Assembly (NCBI GenBank): GCA_017561715.1
Contig: JAFZBN010000015.1
Coordinates: forward strand, 310,001 to 374,000
DNA length: 64,000 nucleotides
DNA from: Clostridiales bacterium
Lineage (GTDB): Bacteria; Bacillota; Clostridia; Saccharofermentanales; Saccharofermentanaceae
Direction of reading: 5' to 3'
Shown here: piece by piece, positions 63,438-64,000 of the stretch
Layout of the letters: each line of letters starts with the position of its first letter
How positions within the stretch are numbered: the first letter of the stretch is position 1
Position numbers and translations under genes: made by a program
The notes under the pieces: model-generated
What the model saw: the letters and a program-made list of their open reading frames with translations, nothing else
Database searches by the model: none
Told to the model about the DNA's origin: nothing

Positions 63438-64000
63438 TTAAACAGTTTCACCGCCCCACTCTACGAGGACGAATCCTTCGCGTTCTTCGAGTGACGGGTT
63501 CATGGAAGTAAGATCCTGTTCTTCGATCTCGACATACTCATCGGACGCGTAGAAGAACATATTCACGCGGACGATCGTGTCGGGAACCGGAGTCACATCG
63601 AGCTTCGCGGCGTTCTCGTAGGCATCGGTCTGGAAACAAATTACGTTATACGGATTTTCTTCCATTTGCGGAAGCCAGTACATAATGAACGTATTTGCTT
63701 CCGTGTCAGAAAGACCAAGGTCGGACAGTGCTTTTTCCAGGAAAGCGGCGGAATCGGAACCCTTCACGCAGAATCCGCGGGAGGTATCGAGATCCATGTT
63801 GATGTCTGCTTCCCAGAAAAGGTATTCGTATTCGCGTCCGTTTGCGTCGGTGAGAGTTCCGTCCGGGGATGTCTTCACGGTCCAGCCGTCGCCATAGGTC
63901 GGATATGTGCTTGTCAGATCCCCGTCGATACTAAGCTTCACGTTCGCTTCGCGGCTCTGCTCATCGTAAAGGTAGATGATCGGCGCGTGGATACACATCT
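63438..64000 (-). CDS. C-terminal part of a conserved bacterial protein with an IIYLYxE motif (runs off the right edge)
   Basis: At least 186 residues are visible. The visible start CIHAPIIYLYDE corresponds to the KPIIYLYPE motif usually found well inside related proteins, so the true start lies beyond the edge. Later segments TYPTYGDGW, YEYLFWEADI, ANTFIMYWLPQMEENPYNVICF and FVLVEWGGE follow the family pattern. No enzymatic function is known to me for this family; extracellular forms are common. Confidence 0.65.
   Translation of the reverse strand, partial: MCIHAPIIYLYDEQSREANVKLSIDGDLTSTYPTYGDGWTVKTSPDGTLTDANGREYEYLFWEADINMDLDTSRGFCVKGSDSAAFLEKALSDLGLSDTEANTFIMYWLPQMEENPYNVICFQTDAYENAAKLDVTPVPDTIVRVNMFFYASDEYVEIEEQDLTSMNPSLEEREGFVLVEWGGETV

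Noticed and set aside
51320..64000. Prophage or integrative element body
   Set aside because: Apart from the tRNA fragment there is no integrase, structural, relaxase or replication gene.

Overview
The window looks like a chromosomal segment of an anaerobic member of the Bacillota, class Clostridia. Evidence seen: purine-rich AGGAGG-type ribosome binding sites, many lipoproteins with Gram-positive lipoboxes, a type III glutamine synthetase, the DapL route to diaminopimelate, and intrinsic terminators. Base composition is near 50% GC. No rRNA, complete tRNA, transposase, integrase or CRISPR-cas genes were seen. The genus cannot be named from the sequence.

Layout. 1-5.9 kb: an MBL-fold hydrolase (cut by the edge), a CHASE2 adenylate cyclase, its FecR-domain partner and a P-type ATPase. 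5.9-8.1 kb: cyclase-family hydrolase, SDR and LUD-domain protein. 8.1-26.2 kb: a nitrogen and amino-acid block with gltBD, dapL, dapF, an ANTAR regulator, glnA (GSIII), an ammonium transporter fused to a PII domain, asnB and pyrG, most preceded by structured leaders. 26.2-36.4 kb: HAD phosphatases, a ProC-like reductase, a papain-like lipoprotein protease, an ECF sigma/anti-sigma pair, a double cystatin-like lipoprotein and small enzymes. 36.4-40.9 kb: carAB behind an attenuator. 42.6-51.4 kb: a sulfur block with metQ, metNI, mccA, mccB, iscU and iscS. 51.4-64 kb: a serpin lipoprotein, an XRE regulator, an MIF-like protein, a LysR regulator divergent from metE-metF, a tandem acetyltransferase and small membrane proteins.

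How the genes work together. GltBD, GSIII, Amt-PII, AsnB, PyrG and CarAB all make or consume glutamine, glutamate or ammonia, and the ANTAR protein beside them is a plausible RNA-binding antiterminator. In the sulfur block, MccA and MccB convert homocysteine to cysteine, MetNIQ imports methionine, IscS uses cysteine for Fe-S assembly, and MetE/MetF supply methionine. Three promoters of this block share one 19-bp operator-like element. Two of them drive leaders encoding 41-residue cysteine-rich peptides that overlap mutually exclusive antiterminator and terminator hairpins.

Most unusual signals: (1) the octamer GTGCTTTT/AAAAGCAC occurs 43 times in 64 kb, about twenty times the random expectation, almost always after a purine; (2) two intergenic arrays each contain six 40-bp imperfect palindromes at an exact 53-bp period; (3) the paired cysteine leader-peptide attenuators; (4) a papain-like protease encoded near a tandem cystatin-like protein, with a serpin further along.
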